From: Aurantibacillus circumpalustris
GTDB lineage: Bacteria > Bacteroidota > Bacteroidia > B-17B0 > Aurantibacillaceae
Direction: 5' to 3'
Assembly: GCF_029625215.1 (NCBI RefSeq)
Contig: NZ_CP121197.1
Span: 4,154,001-4,218,000, forward strand
Length of the DNA: 64,000 nt
How positions within the stretch are numbered: the stretch's first letter is position 1; each line of letters begins with the position of its first letter. The notes below the pieces were generated by a model that saw only the letters and a list, made by a program, of their open reading frames with translations, did no database searches and was not told the origin of the DNA. This document shows, one piece after another, positions 11,201 to 19,412 of the stretch. A program made the position numbers and the translations under genes.

Positions 11201-11661
11201 CCTGATAGATCACATTCAATAACTGTTTGAAAGATTGAATCAGACAATTCGGTATATTTTCTTTCGGCATCACTCAGCTTCTTTTCCATTTCGCATTGAA
11301 ACAATGTAAGCTCCACTGTTGCAATCAAATCTTTTTCAACCAAAGGTTTAAACACAAAACCTAATAAATTACATCGCTTTGATTTTTCAATAATTGTTTT
11401 ACTGGTGAAAGTTGAAAGAAAAACAACAGGTATTTTATAATTATCGTAAATAAGTTGAGCTGTTTCACATATTTTTGCCTCTTCTCCTGCAATCACCCCC
11501 ATGAGTATAAGATCTGGTTTAATTGCTATAACAGAAGATATAATAGTGTTTTTAGGGTCGTGGCGGGTTATTGAATACCCGAAATTACCTAAACTTTCAT
11601 TAATCCGTCTGACAGTATAGTCATCACTTTCTAAAAGGAGTATTGTATGCGTTTTTTTCAT
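8233..11661 (-). CDS. Multi-PAS HisKA_3 sensor kinase with N-terminal pseudo-receiver
   Basis: 1142 residues, no membrane segment. The first 120 residues have a receiver fold pattern with acidic residues 11-14 and Lys in VFKPL, but the phospho-acceptor position in LILMGVIAG is Gly55. Then come PAS (130-250), a GAF-like region (250-415), and further PAS domains at about 425-535, 550-660, 670-785 and 790-905. The HisKA_3 dimerisation box ERKRFGREIHEG has His947. A HATPase domain (1035-1135) has DNGVGI and FGISSIEERA. This is the NarX/LiaS/DesK class, which partners NarL-type regulators; such a regulator is encoded directly downstream with a 4-base overlap. The signal is unknown; redox or small ligands through PAS/GAF are possible but unproven. 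Confidence 0.92.
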   Translation of the reverse strand: MKKTHTILLLESDDYTVRRINESLGNFGYSITRHDPKNTIISSVIAIKPDLILMGVIAGEEAKICETAQLIYDNYKIPVVFLSTFTSKTIIEKSKRCNLLGFVFKPLVEKDLIATVELTLFQCEMEKKLSDAERKYTELSDSIFQTVIECDLSGKIISTNRFGLEMFGITESDMATGVSLLDFVKENKDGSILDVSKRSSFIDLNSLNREFPLINKKGKKYIIEELLTPIFVNYKLSGYRGILIDITNKRLKQNLCCVFKELSYKYDQVCAETTEICSFVEKEVQDLLPNLKVSFYNNTRSNEATTKESTLEINENPLYRTFVKDVLESNTAKFLSGDEFNILSCNTEFKDEVSRNSCFVGFPIGSKTSATGLFVIGSFTNRNALSLGDYEKLSDFFESLNLFLEKNSYLKELKRSENLFKSLVNTINEGLIKIELDSTISFANNRLTEMSGYTHNDIIGKKAFDFLGSNHVNLFKNILEYRKRGISNQYELVIKTKEGNLKKFFVNGAPFRDENGAIIGALGTFKEVVSKKESFDLLASTETLLNEIAGTISVAFWIYSFETKRIQYLSPAFSKIFEVETNDIYKTNSLREFIHPNDQRTVLKRNQTNLSTGEFEIKYRIITPGGKIKWVQDKSVLVKDPNGKVIKMIGYVQEITKLKLTEEKLLKSETEKNNIIKSIPDSYLLLGNNDEVVDSFLKPAEKGFLPLKSKRIHSERVSRIFQEGVAKVISENRNLCHNSTDATIFELEIPLNDQINWYEIRMTAVNPEKVLMIIRNITASKNTINSIQKIFNITEQTQELIMITDSSGIIEYVNPMFTQVTGYAANEIIGSNSNVLRSKKHNKTFYSNMWNTLKMGKVFKGDLHNTKKSGELFIEEKIITPYLDRNGEITNFISMGRDVTVERKSDLNKRKRRYLERALALKNQKNRTLSLIRGHENERKRFGREIHEGLNQMLSAAMINLESIKESKLMDGEQKNKIDFVNKMVAEIMQELRGISSNLSPVSLFEFGLHAVIQQTVKRLNAQYSDINVSFKSNVAGMRFTEEIEINFYRTIQEAILNALKHSKAKNIHITLNFNKNKLIFLMKDNGVGINKREFETKKKKSFGISSIEERACVIGAQLEFCTNKNKGFEINMAVNAKKINL

Positions 11662-11720
11662 TAATTCTTTACAGATTACACTCGTATTACTCTATTAACA
11701 AGCGTTTTTATTTGCCTTGG

Positions 11721-11728
11721 CAAAATTA
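11721..11728 (-). promoter_or_regulatory. Putative -7 element for the multi-PAS kinase operon
   Basis: Read on the minus strand this is TAATTTTG, a full match to the Bacteroidota -7 consensus TAnnTTTG, about 60 bases before the kinase start. A small inverted repeat TTTGCC-TT-GGCAAA lies just downstream at the expected transcription start. No clear -33 TTTG is seen. Confidence 0.5.
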
Positions 11729-11771
11729 TGTCATTAGGGGCAGTATAGAGCTCAGTTAAATCTACATTTCG

Positions 11772-11841
11772 AACTAAATAAAACCCTTAGTTTTTCTAAA
11801 AACAAACCTTAGACCATTCGCTTAAGTTCGCTGTAATTTTG
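11772..11841 (+). promoter_or_regulatory. Promoter of the STAS-CheY-CheA-CheW operon with upstream shared box
   Basis: The -7 element TAATTTTG is at 11834-11841, 22 bases before the first start codon. A box beginning AACTAAATAAAACCCTTAG (11772-11798) lies 62 bases upstream of the -7. Almost the same 27-base box (24 of 27 identical) is found 63 bases upstream of an identical -7 before the MCP gene at 27544, which is also 22 bases from its start. CATTCGCTTA at 11815-11824 lies 19 bases before the -7, as it does before the MCP at 19413. An activator site is likely; its protein is unknown. Confidence 0.65.
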
Positions 11842-11863
11842 TCGCACAATTAATTAAGAAACG

Positions 11864-12328
11864 ATGAGGATATTAAAATACATTTTATTTTTCAGTTTAG
11901 TTTGCAGTATGTCATTCGAAAAACTAGCAGCACAAACTAGTGAATCTGTTATTTTTAAAGAATTTGTACTAAAGGATAGCAGTAGCATTTATAAATCTGC
12001 CGTGATCTTAGTATACAACGACGGCACTTTTTTAAATTATGGTATTGTAGATAATAAACAGGAACAAGACGTTTACGTTTGGTATAAATCAGGTAGCTGG
12101 AAATCAACCGACAATGGAATTATATTTAGCAGAAGTACTTCTTCAAAAAAGGCAGAGGAATTAAAACAAGTAGTAAAAAGAGAATACAGAAGCCATCCTG
12201 ACCGCGTTCTTATACAAGGTTACTATGAATTTGTTCACGAAAAATATGAGGAAGGCTCCCTTTTAATAAGAGATTCAGAAATAGTGGATCAAAGTAAAAA
12301 AATAGATTACGTAGAAATAAAAATTTAG
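11864..12328 (+). CDS. Small secreted protein of unknown function, first gene of the che operon
   Basis: 154 residues. A signal peptide is clear (about 1-23, ending LAAQ), so the protein should be periplasmic or outer-membrane associated. The rest is predicted beta-rich (WYKSGSWKSTDNGIIFSRS) with a charged C-terminal half. I do not recognise the family. It is the first gene after the promoter, 5 bases ahead of the STAS gene, so it is cotranscribed with CheY, CheA and CheW. It could be an envelope accessory of the chemosensory system, but nothing in the sequence proves that. Confidence 0.75.
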   Translation: MRILKYILFFSLVCSMSFEKLAAQTSESVIFKEFVLKDSSSIYKSAVILVYNDGTFLNYGIVDNKQEQDVYVWYKSGSWKSTDNGIIFSRSTSSKKAEELKQVVKREYRSHPDRVLIQGYYEFVHEKYEEGSLLIRDSEIVDQSKKIDYVEIKI

Positions 12329-12333
12329 AATTC

Positions 12334-12723
12334 ATGTCAACAGAAATAAATACAACCAGCCTGTCCTTCGTCGGTACACAAGAAGAACAGGGAGTAAAAC
12401 TAATTTTCACTCCTTCTAAGCGAAAGAAAACAAAAAAAATAAACATTGGTATTGAAGGGATTTTTAATCTCAGTTCGGCAAATTATGTACGTGAAAGTAT
12501 ATTACCTGCTATTTATGAATTTGAAACCATTGATATTTCTTTAAAAAACATACAACAAATAGATCTTTCGGCGCTACAATTATTGCACTACATGCAACAG
12601 TTAACTATCGAAAATCAGAAACAAATAAGCTTTGATGCCGAACTTTCAACAGAAGATAGGTCCTTACTCTTTAACGCAGGCTTAAAGCAACTTATTACTA
12701 AAGCTACTTTAACCGACAAATAA
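12334..12723 (+). CDS. STAS-domain protein (anti-anti-sigma factor type)
   Basis: 129 residues. The STAS core runs from about residue 35 to 125 after a charged N-terminal extension (KRKKTKK at 29-35). The segment QQIDLSALQLLHYM matches the conserved phospho-site loop of the family (D-S/L-S-G-L-x-L-L), with Ser79 as the candidate phospho-acceptor. Known STAS proteins of this type bind a Ser kinase and are reset by a SpoIIE phosphatase. Here the gene sits directly before cheY and cheA, so it may carry or modulate chemosensory output. The REC-SpoIIE protein at 4104-5675 could act on it. No cognate RsbW-like kinase is seen in the window. Confidence 0.85.
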   Translation: MSTEINTTSLSFVGTQEEQGVKLIFTPSKRKKTKKINIGIEGIFNLSSANYVRESILPAIYEFETIDISLKNIQQIDLSALQLLHYMQQLTIENQKQISFDAELSTEDRSLLFNAGLKQLITKATLTDK

Positions 12724-12729
12724 AAAAAA

Positions 12730-13098
12730 ATGAAAAAGAACATCCTAATTATAGATGACTCAGAAAGCATCCGCGAGGTAATTGCAGCAGGACTAGAAAG
12801 TGCCGGTTACAATGTTACCAAAGGAATTAATGGGCAAGATGGGCTTACCTGCCTTGAAAATAACCCAAGTGTTGAGTGCATTATTACAGATTTAAATATG
12901 CCTATTATGGACGGAATTACTTTCCTGAAGGAAGTAAGAAAATCTGAAAAGCATAAATATCTGCCAATTATTATTCTTACCACAGAATCGCAAGAGGCAA
13001 AAAAACAGGAAGCAAGAACAGCCGGAGCAACAGGTTGGATTATAAAGCCCTTTTCTAAAGAAAAACTTATTAATGTTATTAAAAAAGTAGTACGCTAA
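12730..13098 (+). CDS. cheY: CheY-type single-domain response regulator
   Basis: 122 residues, one receiver domain without output domain. Acidic pair Asp9-Asp10, phospho-acceptor Asp54 in IITDLNMPIMDG, Thr84 and Lys106 in IIKPF are all present; Trp103 occupies the aromatic switch position. It is the direct upstream neighbour of cheA (start and stop overlap as TAATG), so it is the first candidate to receive phosphate from CheA and to be the mobile output. Since no flagellar genes are visible, its target is unknown; gliding machinery or another effector are options. Confidence 0.95.
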   Translation: MKKNILIIDDSESIREVIAAGLESAGYNVTKGINGQDGLTCLENNPSVECIITDLNMPIMDGITFLKEVRKSEKHKYLPIIILTTESQEAKKQEARTAGATGWIIKPFSKEKLINVIKKVVR

Positions 13099-15173
13099 TG
13101 GATGCGATGCGGGTAACTTATTTGGAAGAAGCAAACGATTTGCTTTCCAATTTAGAAAGAGCTTTATTGGCTTTAGAAACAAACTCTAACGACAAATCTT
13201 ATATTGAAGAGGTTTTTAGGGTTATGCACACCTTGAAAGGAAATAGCAGCATGTTTGGTTTACCACTCATTGCTGAGTTTGTGCACGATTTAGAAACGAT
13301 TTATGATAAAATAAGAGTTGGGGAAATGGCTTTAAGCAAAGATCTCCTTGATTGCACATTTTTATGCTTGGATCATCTAAAAATTATTATTCATGATTCA
13401 GATTTAAATAATCAAATTAATAGAGACAATCATGAAAACCTTATTCATCAGATTACCGATTTTATTAATCAAAAAAAATCAGACGACACAAGCAAGAATT
13501 CAGAAAATATTCAACCAAGTTTAAAAACTTTTCACATAACATTTGAACCACAACCAACTATTTTTGAAAACGGTACCAATCCCCTATTCCTTCTAGCAGA
13601 GATAGCTAGCATGGGAAAAAGCCAGGCTATCCCGCATTTTAAATCCATTTCAAAACTTACCGATTATTCAGTAGATAGCTGTTTTACTTATTGGGATATT
13701 TATTTGGAAACAGAAAAAACAGACAAAGACATTATGGATGTTTTTGTTTTTGTTGAAGATTGTTCAAAAATTGAAATCACAGAATTACCAGGAATAAATC
13801 TCTTAAATAACACAACTTTTACAGATTTAATTTCAAAGAATCAATATCAAGATTTAAAAACAGATAAAGAAGAAATCACTTCTCTAGCGACCAGCCTTTT
13901 AACCGAAGTTAAACCTGAAACTGCTAAGCAAGAAGTTGCGGTTAAAACAACTGAAAAGACTGAAATAGTAGCGAAAGGAAAAAAGGAAAAAACTATTTCC
14001 AGTATTCGTGTATCATCTGACAAACTTGATGAATTAATGAATCTTGTTAGTGAATTAGTAACGACACAAGCAGGACTTTCTTTATTTGTTGCCAACAACA
14101 AAATTGCCGAATTAGAATTGATTACCGAGAATGTTGAAAAACTTTCGAGAAGATTAAGAGATACAGCCTTTGGCATGACCCTTGTACCAATCAATAACAT
14201 GTTCGGTCGTTTCCAACGTATGGTACGTGATGTATCTGGAGTTTTAGGTAAAGAAATTGAATTTATCACTGAAGGAGGAGAAACCGAACTAGATAAAACA
14301 ATTATTGAAACCCTTACCGATCCTTTGATGCACATTCTTAGAAACAGTCTTGATCACGGTGTTGAGAAAGGTGAAGAAAGAATAGCAAAAGGTAAACCGG
14401 CTTCGGGTAAAGTTATTTTAAAAGCCTTTTATTCAGGAGTTTTTGTTTACATACAAATTACAGATGATGGCAAAGGAATTGATGTAGAAGCAGTAAGAGC
14501 AAAGGCTATCAGTAAAGGCATTATTAAGGCTACAGATTATTTAAGTGAGAAAGAAGTTTTCGATTTAATTTTTTACCCTGGTTTTTCTACTGCTCAAAAA
14601 GTTACCGATGTATCGGGAAGAGGCGTAGGAATGGATGTTGTAAAACGTAACATTACCGATCTTAAAGGTTCTATCATTGTGGATTCAAAAATAAATGAAG
14701 GAACCACTTTAACCATTAAACTTCCTTTAACACTTTCCATTATTGATGGTCTGCTTGTTTCAATAGACAGCGTAAATTATATTATTCCATTATCCGTTAT
14801 TACAAAATGTTTTTCTGTAAATAATAAAGATATGATTGGAAGCTTTAATAATCTTATTGTACTCGATGAAGAGCAGGTTCCATTTATTCATTTAAGAGAA
14901 GAGTTTGGTTATAACAGTTTAGCGGCCGGTCAATCGCAGATGATTGTTGTAAATAATGGCGAAAGAAAAGTCGGCATTAGCGTTGACAATATTATTGGCG
15001 AATACCAAGCTGTTGTTAAGCCATTAGGTAAATATTATAAAAAACAGGATTTCGTTTCAGGCGCCTCCATTCTTGGAGATGGAACAATAGCACTTGTTTT
15101 AGACACAAATAAAGTAATCGATTTATATACACAAAACACACAAAAAGAAGAAAAATCATGGCAACTAAATTAA
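13098..15173 (+). CDS. cheA: Chemotaxis histidine kinase CheA
   Basis: 691 residues with the usual order. The P1 Hpt domain (1-105) has His44 in HTLKGNSSMFG. A divergent middle region (about 150-290) sits where P2 would be. The P3 dimerisation helices (about 300-365) include SDKLDELMNLV. The P4 HATPase (about 365-545) has HILRNSLDHG, DDGKGID and GRGVGMDVV. The P5 CheW-like domain (about 550-690) binds the receptor array. The start follows the cheY stop in a TAATG overlap, and cheW begins inside its last codons. CheA phosphorylates CheY and CheB in response to MCPs; three MCPs are encoded downstream. All catalytic motifs are intact. Confidence 0.97.
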   Translation: MDAMRVTYLEEANDLLSNLERALLALETNSNDKSYIEEVFRVMHTLKGNSSMFGLPLIAEFVHDLETIYDKIRVGEMALSKDLLDCTFLCLDHLKIIIHDSDLNNQINRDNHENLIHQITDFINQKKSDDTSKNSENIQPSLKTFHITFEPQPTIFENGTNPLFLLAEIASMGKSQAIPHFKSISKLTDYSVDSCFTYWDIYLETEKTDKDIMDVFVFVEDCSKIEITELPGINLLNNTTFTDLISKNQYQDLKTDKEEITSLATSLLTEVKPETAKQEVAVKTTEKTEIVAKGKKEKTISSIRVSSDKLDELMNLVSELVTTQAGLSLFVANNKIAELELITENVEKLSRRLRDTAFGMTLVPINNMFGRFQRMVRDVSGVLGKEIEFITEGGETELDKTIIETLTDPLMHILRNSLDHGVEKGEERIAKGKPASGKVILKAFYSGVFVYIQITDDGKGIDVEAVRAKAISKGIIKATDYLSEKEVFDLIFYPGFSTAQKVTDVSGRGVGMDVVKRNITDLKGSIIVDSKINEGTTLTIKLPLTLSIIDGLLVSIDSVNYIIPLSVITKCFSVNNKDMIGSFNNLIVLDEEQVPFIHLREEFGYNSLAAGQSQMIVVNNGERKVGISVDNIIGEYQAVVKPLGKYYKKQDFVSGASILGDGTIALVLDTNKVIDLYTQNTQKEEKSWQLN

Positions 15174-15673
15174 TGAAAGACGACAAAATAGAAGCAACAA
15201 AATCATTCTTGTCATTTAAACTCGCAGAAGAACATTTTGCAATTGAAGTAATGAAAATTATGGAAATCTTAGAAGTTCCTAAGATTACCAAAGTACCACA
15301 CGCACCTGACTTTTTAAAAGGTGTAGTAAATTTACGTGGTGGCGTGTTACCCGTTATTGATGCCCGCACAAAATTTGGCATGCAATCAATTGACATGACA
15401 GTAGACACGTGTATTTTAGTTTTAAGTATTGAACTAAATGAAGAAACTATCACTGTTGGCGCACTTGTAGACTCAGTATCGGAAGTATTTGAAATGGAAG
15501 AAAAACACATTCAACCTTCTCCAAGCATTGGATCAAAATACAATGCTGACTTTATTCAAGGGATGATTAAAGAAAAAGATCAGTTCATGATGTTACTTGA
15601 CATTGATAAAGTTTTTTCATCAGAAGAATTGGAAGCTATCATTGAACCTAAAGTTGAAACTACTTTAGCATAA
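15158..15673 (+). CDS. cheW: Chemotaxis coupling protein CheW
   Basis: 171 residues, one CheW domain (about 15-155) with the typical VPHAPDFLKGVVNLRG loop and the later DSVSEV segment. It bridges MCP tips to CheA. Two starts are possible: ATG at 15158 inside cheA, preceded by an A/G-rich AAAGAAGAAAAA stretch, and ATG at 15173 overlapping the cheA stop as TAATG. I keep the first because of the purine-rich stretch. It is the last gene of the operon and is followed by a strong terminator. Confidence 0.95.
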   Translation: MATKLMKDDKIEATKSFLSFKLAEEHFAIEVMKIMEILEVPKITKVPHAPDFLKGVVNLRGGVLPVIDARTKFGMQSIDMTVDTCILVLSIELNEETITVGALVDSVSEVFEMEEKHIQPSPSIGSKYNADFIQGMIKEKDQFMMLLDIDKVFSSEELEAIIEPKVETTLA

Positions 15674-15743
15674 ACATTCTCTATATTTAGTTTTGGTTTT
15701 TTAATAAGGGGTTTTTAAAGCTAAAATCTAAATGAGAATTCTT

Positions 15744-15775
15744 AAGCAGGCGGTGCAACACCGTCTGCTTTTTTT
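15744..15775 (+). terminator. Rho-independent terminator after cheW
   Basis: Stem AGCAGGCGGTG / CACCGTCTGCT with loop CAA and one G-U pair, followed by a run of seven T. It ends the secreted protein-STAS-cheY-cheA-cheW operon and separates it from the MCP gene. Confidence 0.9.
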
Positions 15776-15882
15776 GTCAGCAATTCAAAAACAGGAAACA
15801 TAAGAGATTTACTTCCAACAACAAAATAAAAGCCAAATTCATTTTAAATAAAAACATTACAAACAATTTACCTTAGTAACAA

Positions 15883-15890
15883 TAATTTTG
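15883..15890 (+). promoter_or_regulatory. Putative -7 element for the first MCP gene
   Basis: TAATTTTG matches the Bacteroidota -7 consensus and lies 57 bases before the MCP start, after the cheW terminator. The -33 element is not clear. A weak AAATAAAA-GCC motif about 60 bases upstream only faintly resembles the box found before the che operon. Confidence 0.5.
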
Positions 15891-15947
15891 CAATTAAATA
15901 ATAATTAATTAACGTCTTTCCGTCAGACAAAACCAAACAAACATACC

Positions 15948-17867
15948 ATGTTAAAACAACAAACAACAATTAAGCTTAAACTATTAGTTTTTGCAACATC
16001 CACAATCTTAACGATGTGTATTCTGGGAATCTTCTTCTATCGCACTATTGGACGAATTGACCAGAATAGAAATATCAGTTCAGAATTCACGAGTGTGTGG
16101 GTAAAAACACTTGAACTAAGAAAATCAGAAAAAGATTTTTTATTAAGAGAAAATACAAATATGAATTTTTTTGAAACGGGCGAAAGTTCTTATGCGAAAA
16201 AATTAGATCAGACAGTTCTTGAAATTAACACGCTCATTACCGAGTTGAAACAATCAGATATTGTTCGTGAGAACGCAATTGATATCGACAGAATTGGCAA
16301 CCTGTTAAAACAATACCAAGAAAACTTCAAAAAAATTGTAGCAGCTAAACTAAAAAGAGGTGAACTTGATTTTGGTATTATAGGCCAAATGCGCAAAGCA
16401 GTTAGAAGCGTTGAAGAAGAGGTTACAAGTGACCCTAACGTAACCATTCAGATTTTAACATTAAGAAGGCATGAAAAAGATTACTTACTTCGAAAGGATC
16501 AAAAATATGTAGACGCACATGCCAAGGTTGTTCAATCACTACTTGAAAATAATAGTTTACCAACTACTTTGAAAGAAAAATTATTGACGTATCAAAAAAC
16601 ATTTAACTCGGTTGTAGAAATTGATGCGGCCATTGGCTTAACGCAAACTCAGGGCTTAGAAGGGGAGATTCGTGCGACTGTGCATAAGGTAGAACCAGCC
16701 ATTGATGAGATAACAGTAACACTTAACGACATCCTAGAAAAAGACAACGCACAAAGCTCTGCTATTTTAATGATCATTATTGCCGTTGGTATTACTATTG
16801 CCGTACTCATTTCATTTTTCTTAATCAGATCCATTTCATCTTCTTTAAATTATGCAGTTGAAACTGTAGGAAGAATTGCATCGGGTGATTTAAATTTTGA
16901 AATCACTGTTAAGAGCAAAGACGAAATTGGTCAACTCTTAGAGAAGATGAGCGTGATGACTTCTAAACTAAAGGAAATTATTTCAGCTATTAGAAATGCA
17001 TCACTTAATATTGCAACAGCCAGTACTCAAATGAACTCATCAGCGCAACAAATGTCAGAAGGCGCAACTGAACAAGCAAGCTCTGTAGAAGAAATATCAT
17101 CTTCCATGGAAGAAATGGCTGCGAATATTCAGCAAAACACAAATAATTCAAAACAAACCGAAAAAATTGCCAGCAGTGCTGCCAAAGATGTGTCTGAAAG
17201 TAACGAGGCGGTAACCAAAACGGTTTCTTCAATGAAAACGATCGCGAATAAAATTTCAATTATCGGAGAAATTTCAAGACAAACAAATTTATTAGCGCTT
17301 AACGCTGCTGTTGAAGCCGCACGTGCTGGAGAACATGGAAAAGGTTTTGCTGTTGTAGCTGCTGAAGTAAGAAAATTGGCTGAGAGAAGTCAGATTGCTG
17401 CTACCGAAATTAATGAGGTTTCTGCTGTGAGTGTAGACATCGCACAAAATTCTGGTGAATTGCTAAACAATGTTGTACCAAACATTCAAAAGACGTCTGA
17501 TCTTATTCAGGAAATAACTGCATCAAGTATTGAACAAAACGCCGGTGCTGAACAAGTAAATAATGCTATTCAACAACTTAATCAAGTAGTTCAGGAAAAC
17601 GCAGCCACTGCTGAAGAAATGGCGGCAGGTGCCGAAGAATTAAACGAACAAGCTGATAGTCTAAAAGAAATTATTTCGTTTTTTAAAACAGGAGATAATG
17701 ACAAAGACCAATTAACGTCGTCAAAAATTATTAGACATACTCCAAAAAAAGCAGGCTTAAGAACATTTACTACAACAAAAAGCGAAAATAACTTAACTAA
17801 AACGCATTCAAAAAATGTGCAGTTAGATCTTCAAGAAACTTCCGATGCCAATTACGAAAAATTTTAA
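15948..17867 (+). CDS. Methyl-accepting chemotaxis protein with HBM-like sensor
   Basis: 639 residues. TM1 is about 11-31 and TM2 about 271-293. The periplasmic region of about 240 residues has two related modules marked by [11 protein letters not shown] and [11 protein letters not shown], the pattern of the helical bimodular (HBM) sensor. A HAMP domain (about 294-346) and the cytoplasmic signalling domain follow, with methylation helices ([17 protein letters not shown]) and the hairpin tip [20 protein letters not shown] receptors of known function bind small organic acids, but the ligand here cannot be read off. No C-terminal CheR-tethering pentapeptide is obvious. A porin gene begins 31 bases downstream and is probably cotranscribed. 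Confidence 0.94.
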   Translation: MLKQQTTIKLKLLVFATSTILTMCILGIFFYRTIGRIDQNRNISSEFTSVWVKTLELRKSEKDFLLRENTNMNFFETGESSYAKKLDQTVLEINTLITELKQSDIVRENAIDIDRIGNLLKQYQENFKKIVAAKLKRGELDFGIIGQMRKAVRSVEEEVTSDPNVTIQILTLRRHEKDYLLRKDQKYVDAHAKVVQSLLENNSLPTTLKEKLLTYQKTFNSVVEIDAAIGLTQTQGLEGEIRATVHKVEPAIDEITVTLNDILEKDNAQSSAILMIIIAVGITIAVLISFFLIRSISSSLNYAVETVGRIASGDLNFEITVKSKDEIGQLLEKMSVMTSKLKEIISAIRNASLNIATASTQMNSSAQQMSEGATEQASSVEEISSSMEEMAANIQQNTNNSKQTEKIASSAAKDVSESNEAVTKTVSSMKTIANKISIIGEISRQTNLLALNAAVEAARAGEHGKGFAVVAAEVRKLAERSQIAATEINEVSAVSVDIAQNSGELLNNVVPNIQKTSDLIQEITASSIEQNAGAEQVNNAIQQLNQVVQENAATAEEMAAGAEELNEQADSLKEIISFFKTGDNDKDQLTSSKIIRHTPKKAGLRTFTTTKSENNLTKTHSKNVQLDLQETSDANYEKF

Positions 17868-17898
17868 AAACAAAATTGTGAAACACAACAGAAAAACT

Positions 17899-19224
17899 AT
17901 GAAAACAAAAACGATAATAGTGACTCTTGCTTTAAGTTCCTTGATAACGCGAGTAACGGCGCAAGAAACACAGACTCCTAACGACAGTATGAAAATGTCC
18001 ATAAATTCATTAAAAAAGGACATCGACATTTTACGCAAACTAAAAATAAGCGGTTACATACAAGCGCAGTATCAACTTGCCGATAGTATCGGACAGAACA
18101 GTTTTGATGGCGGTAGTTTTGCTCCAAACTCCGACAGCAGATTTATGATCCGCCGTGGTCGCGTTAAATTTGCCTATTCCAACAATTTAGCAGATTACGT
18201 TATACAGGTAAACATTACCGATAAAGGCATGAATCCAACTGAAGTATCCGCGAAAATTACCGAACCTTGGACGAAATGGTTTGGCGTTAAAATAGGTTTA
18301 TTCAATAGACCTTTCAGTTTTGAAGTACAACAGTCTTCTTCAGTAAGAGAAACTCCTGAGCGTGCTCGTTACCTGCAAACACTCTTAAGTAACGAAAGAG
18401 ACATTGGCGCGGCACTAGTTATTGAAGCGCCAAAAAATTCGAAACTACATGGCTTATCATTTACCGGCGGCTTCTTCAATGGAACCGGCATTCCAAGTAA
18501 TGGTGACTATAATAATCCTAATAAACCATTCTATAATGATTTTGACTCCTTTAAAGATTTTATAGGCAGATTAAGTTACAATAAGTCGCTTAAGAATGAC
18601 CGAGTTAAATTTGGTTTAGGCCTTTCTCATTACAATGGTAAAGTAAGACAATACAATAACATTGTTTACTCAGAAATAAGTCACACTGATAATGGAACTA
18701 TGACTTGGGTTGCTTCAGACACAACACAACAGCAACTTACAGGAAAAGGAGCCGGAAGAATTTTTTACGGAGCAGATGCACAGCTATCAGTAAAATCGCC
18801 AATGGGAACTACTACACTTAGAGGAGATTTTATGTGCGGGCAGCAGCCAGGTACCTCTTCATCAAGTTCAAGTCAGGCCTTTGAAGTTAAAAGTTCAACT
18901 TATATCCGAAATTTTACTGGTTACAGTGCTGTTTTTGTGCACCGAATAGGAAAAAGCAAACACGAATTAGCTGCAAAATATGCCTTTTATGATCCAAATA
19001 CAGCCGTAGCTGGTGACCAAATAGGAGTAGCCGGATCGCGTTTAAATGCAACCGATATATCCTTTACCGAAGTTGGATTTGGCTACACGAACTATTTCAA
19101 TGATAATTTCAAGTTTATGATTTATTATAACATCGTAAAAAATGAAACGAGCAAAAACCTTGCCGCATACAACAATGATTTAAAGGATAATGTCCTTACA
19201 CTAAGAGTACAGGTTAAGTTTTAA
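17899..19224 (+). CDS. Outer-membrane porin (phosphate-selective porin O/P-like)
   Basis: 441 residues from the chosen start. An upstream in-frame ATG at 17845 lies inside the MCP gene; I chose ATG 17899 because it gives a clean signal peptide (MKTKTIIVTLALSSL...TAQ). The mature part is beta-barrel-like: RFMIRRGRVKF, an alternating pattern through the length, and a C-terminus ending in an aromatic strand (LTLRVQVKF). A short helical segment at about 35-50 may be a periplasmic coiled coil. It resembles the OprO/OprP-type porin family; substrate selectivity is not predictable. A terminator follows. The pairing MCP-porin occurs again at 27544-30507. Confidence 0.85.
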   Translation: MKTKTIIVTLALSSLITRVTAQETQTPNDSMKMSINSLKKDIDILRKLKISGYIQAQYQLADSIGQNSFDGGSFAPNSDSRFMIRRGRVKFAYSNNLADYVIQVNITDKGMNPTEVSAKITEPWTKWFGVKIGLFNRPFSFEVQQSSSVRETPERARYLQTLLSNERDIGAALVIEAPKNSKLHGLSFTGGFFNGTGIPSNGDYNNPNKPFYNDFDSFKDFIGRLSYNKSLKNDRVKFGLGLSHYNGKVRQYNNIVYSEISHTDNGTMTWVASDTTQQQLTGKGAGRIFYGADAQLSVKSPMGTTTLRGDFMCGQQPGTSSSSSSQAFEVKSSTYIRNFTGYSAVFVHRIGKSKHELAAKYAFYDPNTAVAGDQIGVAGSRLNATDISFTEVGFGYTNYFNDNFKFMIYYNIVKNETSKNLAAYNNDLKDNVLTLRVQVKF

Positions 19225-19240
19225 GAATTACAATTATACC

Positions 19241-19271
19241 AAAAAAAGGGTCCACAAATGGGCCCTTTTTT
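19241..19271. terminator. Bidirectional-looking terminator after the porin gene
   Basis: Stem AAAAAAGGGTCC / GGGCCCTTTTTT with a 6-base loop and one T-G pair; the A and T tracts would serve both strands. It ends the first MCP-porin unit. Confidence 0.88.
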
Positions 19272-19350
19272 ATTGTCAATTTGCTTAAACAAAATGATTA
19301 TAAGCATCTAAGTGAAATACCCTATAAAAACTGAATAAACACTCTATTAA

Positions 19351-19377
19351 CATTCGCTTAGCCCTTAGATATCTTTA
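19351..19377 (+). promoter_or_regulatory. Putative promoter of the MCP-cheR-cheD-cheB operon
   Basis: TATCTTTA at 19370-19377 is one base off the TAnnTTTG consensus and lies 35 bases before the start codon. CATTCGCTTA at 19351-19360 is identical to the sequence at 11815-11824 and at the same 19-base offset from the -7, suggesting a common upstream promoter element. Confidence 0.55.
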
Positions 19378-19412
19378 CACAAAAAAAAATACACACAAAA
19401 AAAACAAAAATT

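Noticed and set aside
13847-14335. 162-residue reading frame on - inside cheA
   Set aside because: Antisense shadow of conserved cheA codons; no independent support.
17845-17898. Upstream in-frame start of the first porin
   Set aside because: It overlaps the MCP gene and puts 18 charged residues before the signal peptide; ATG 17899 fits better.
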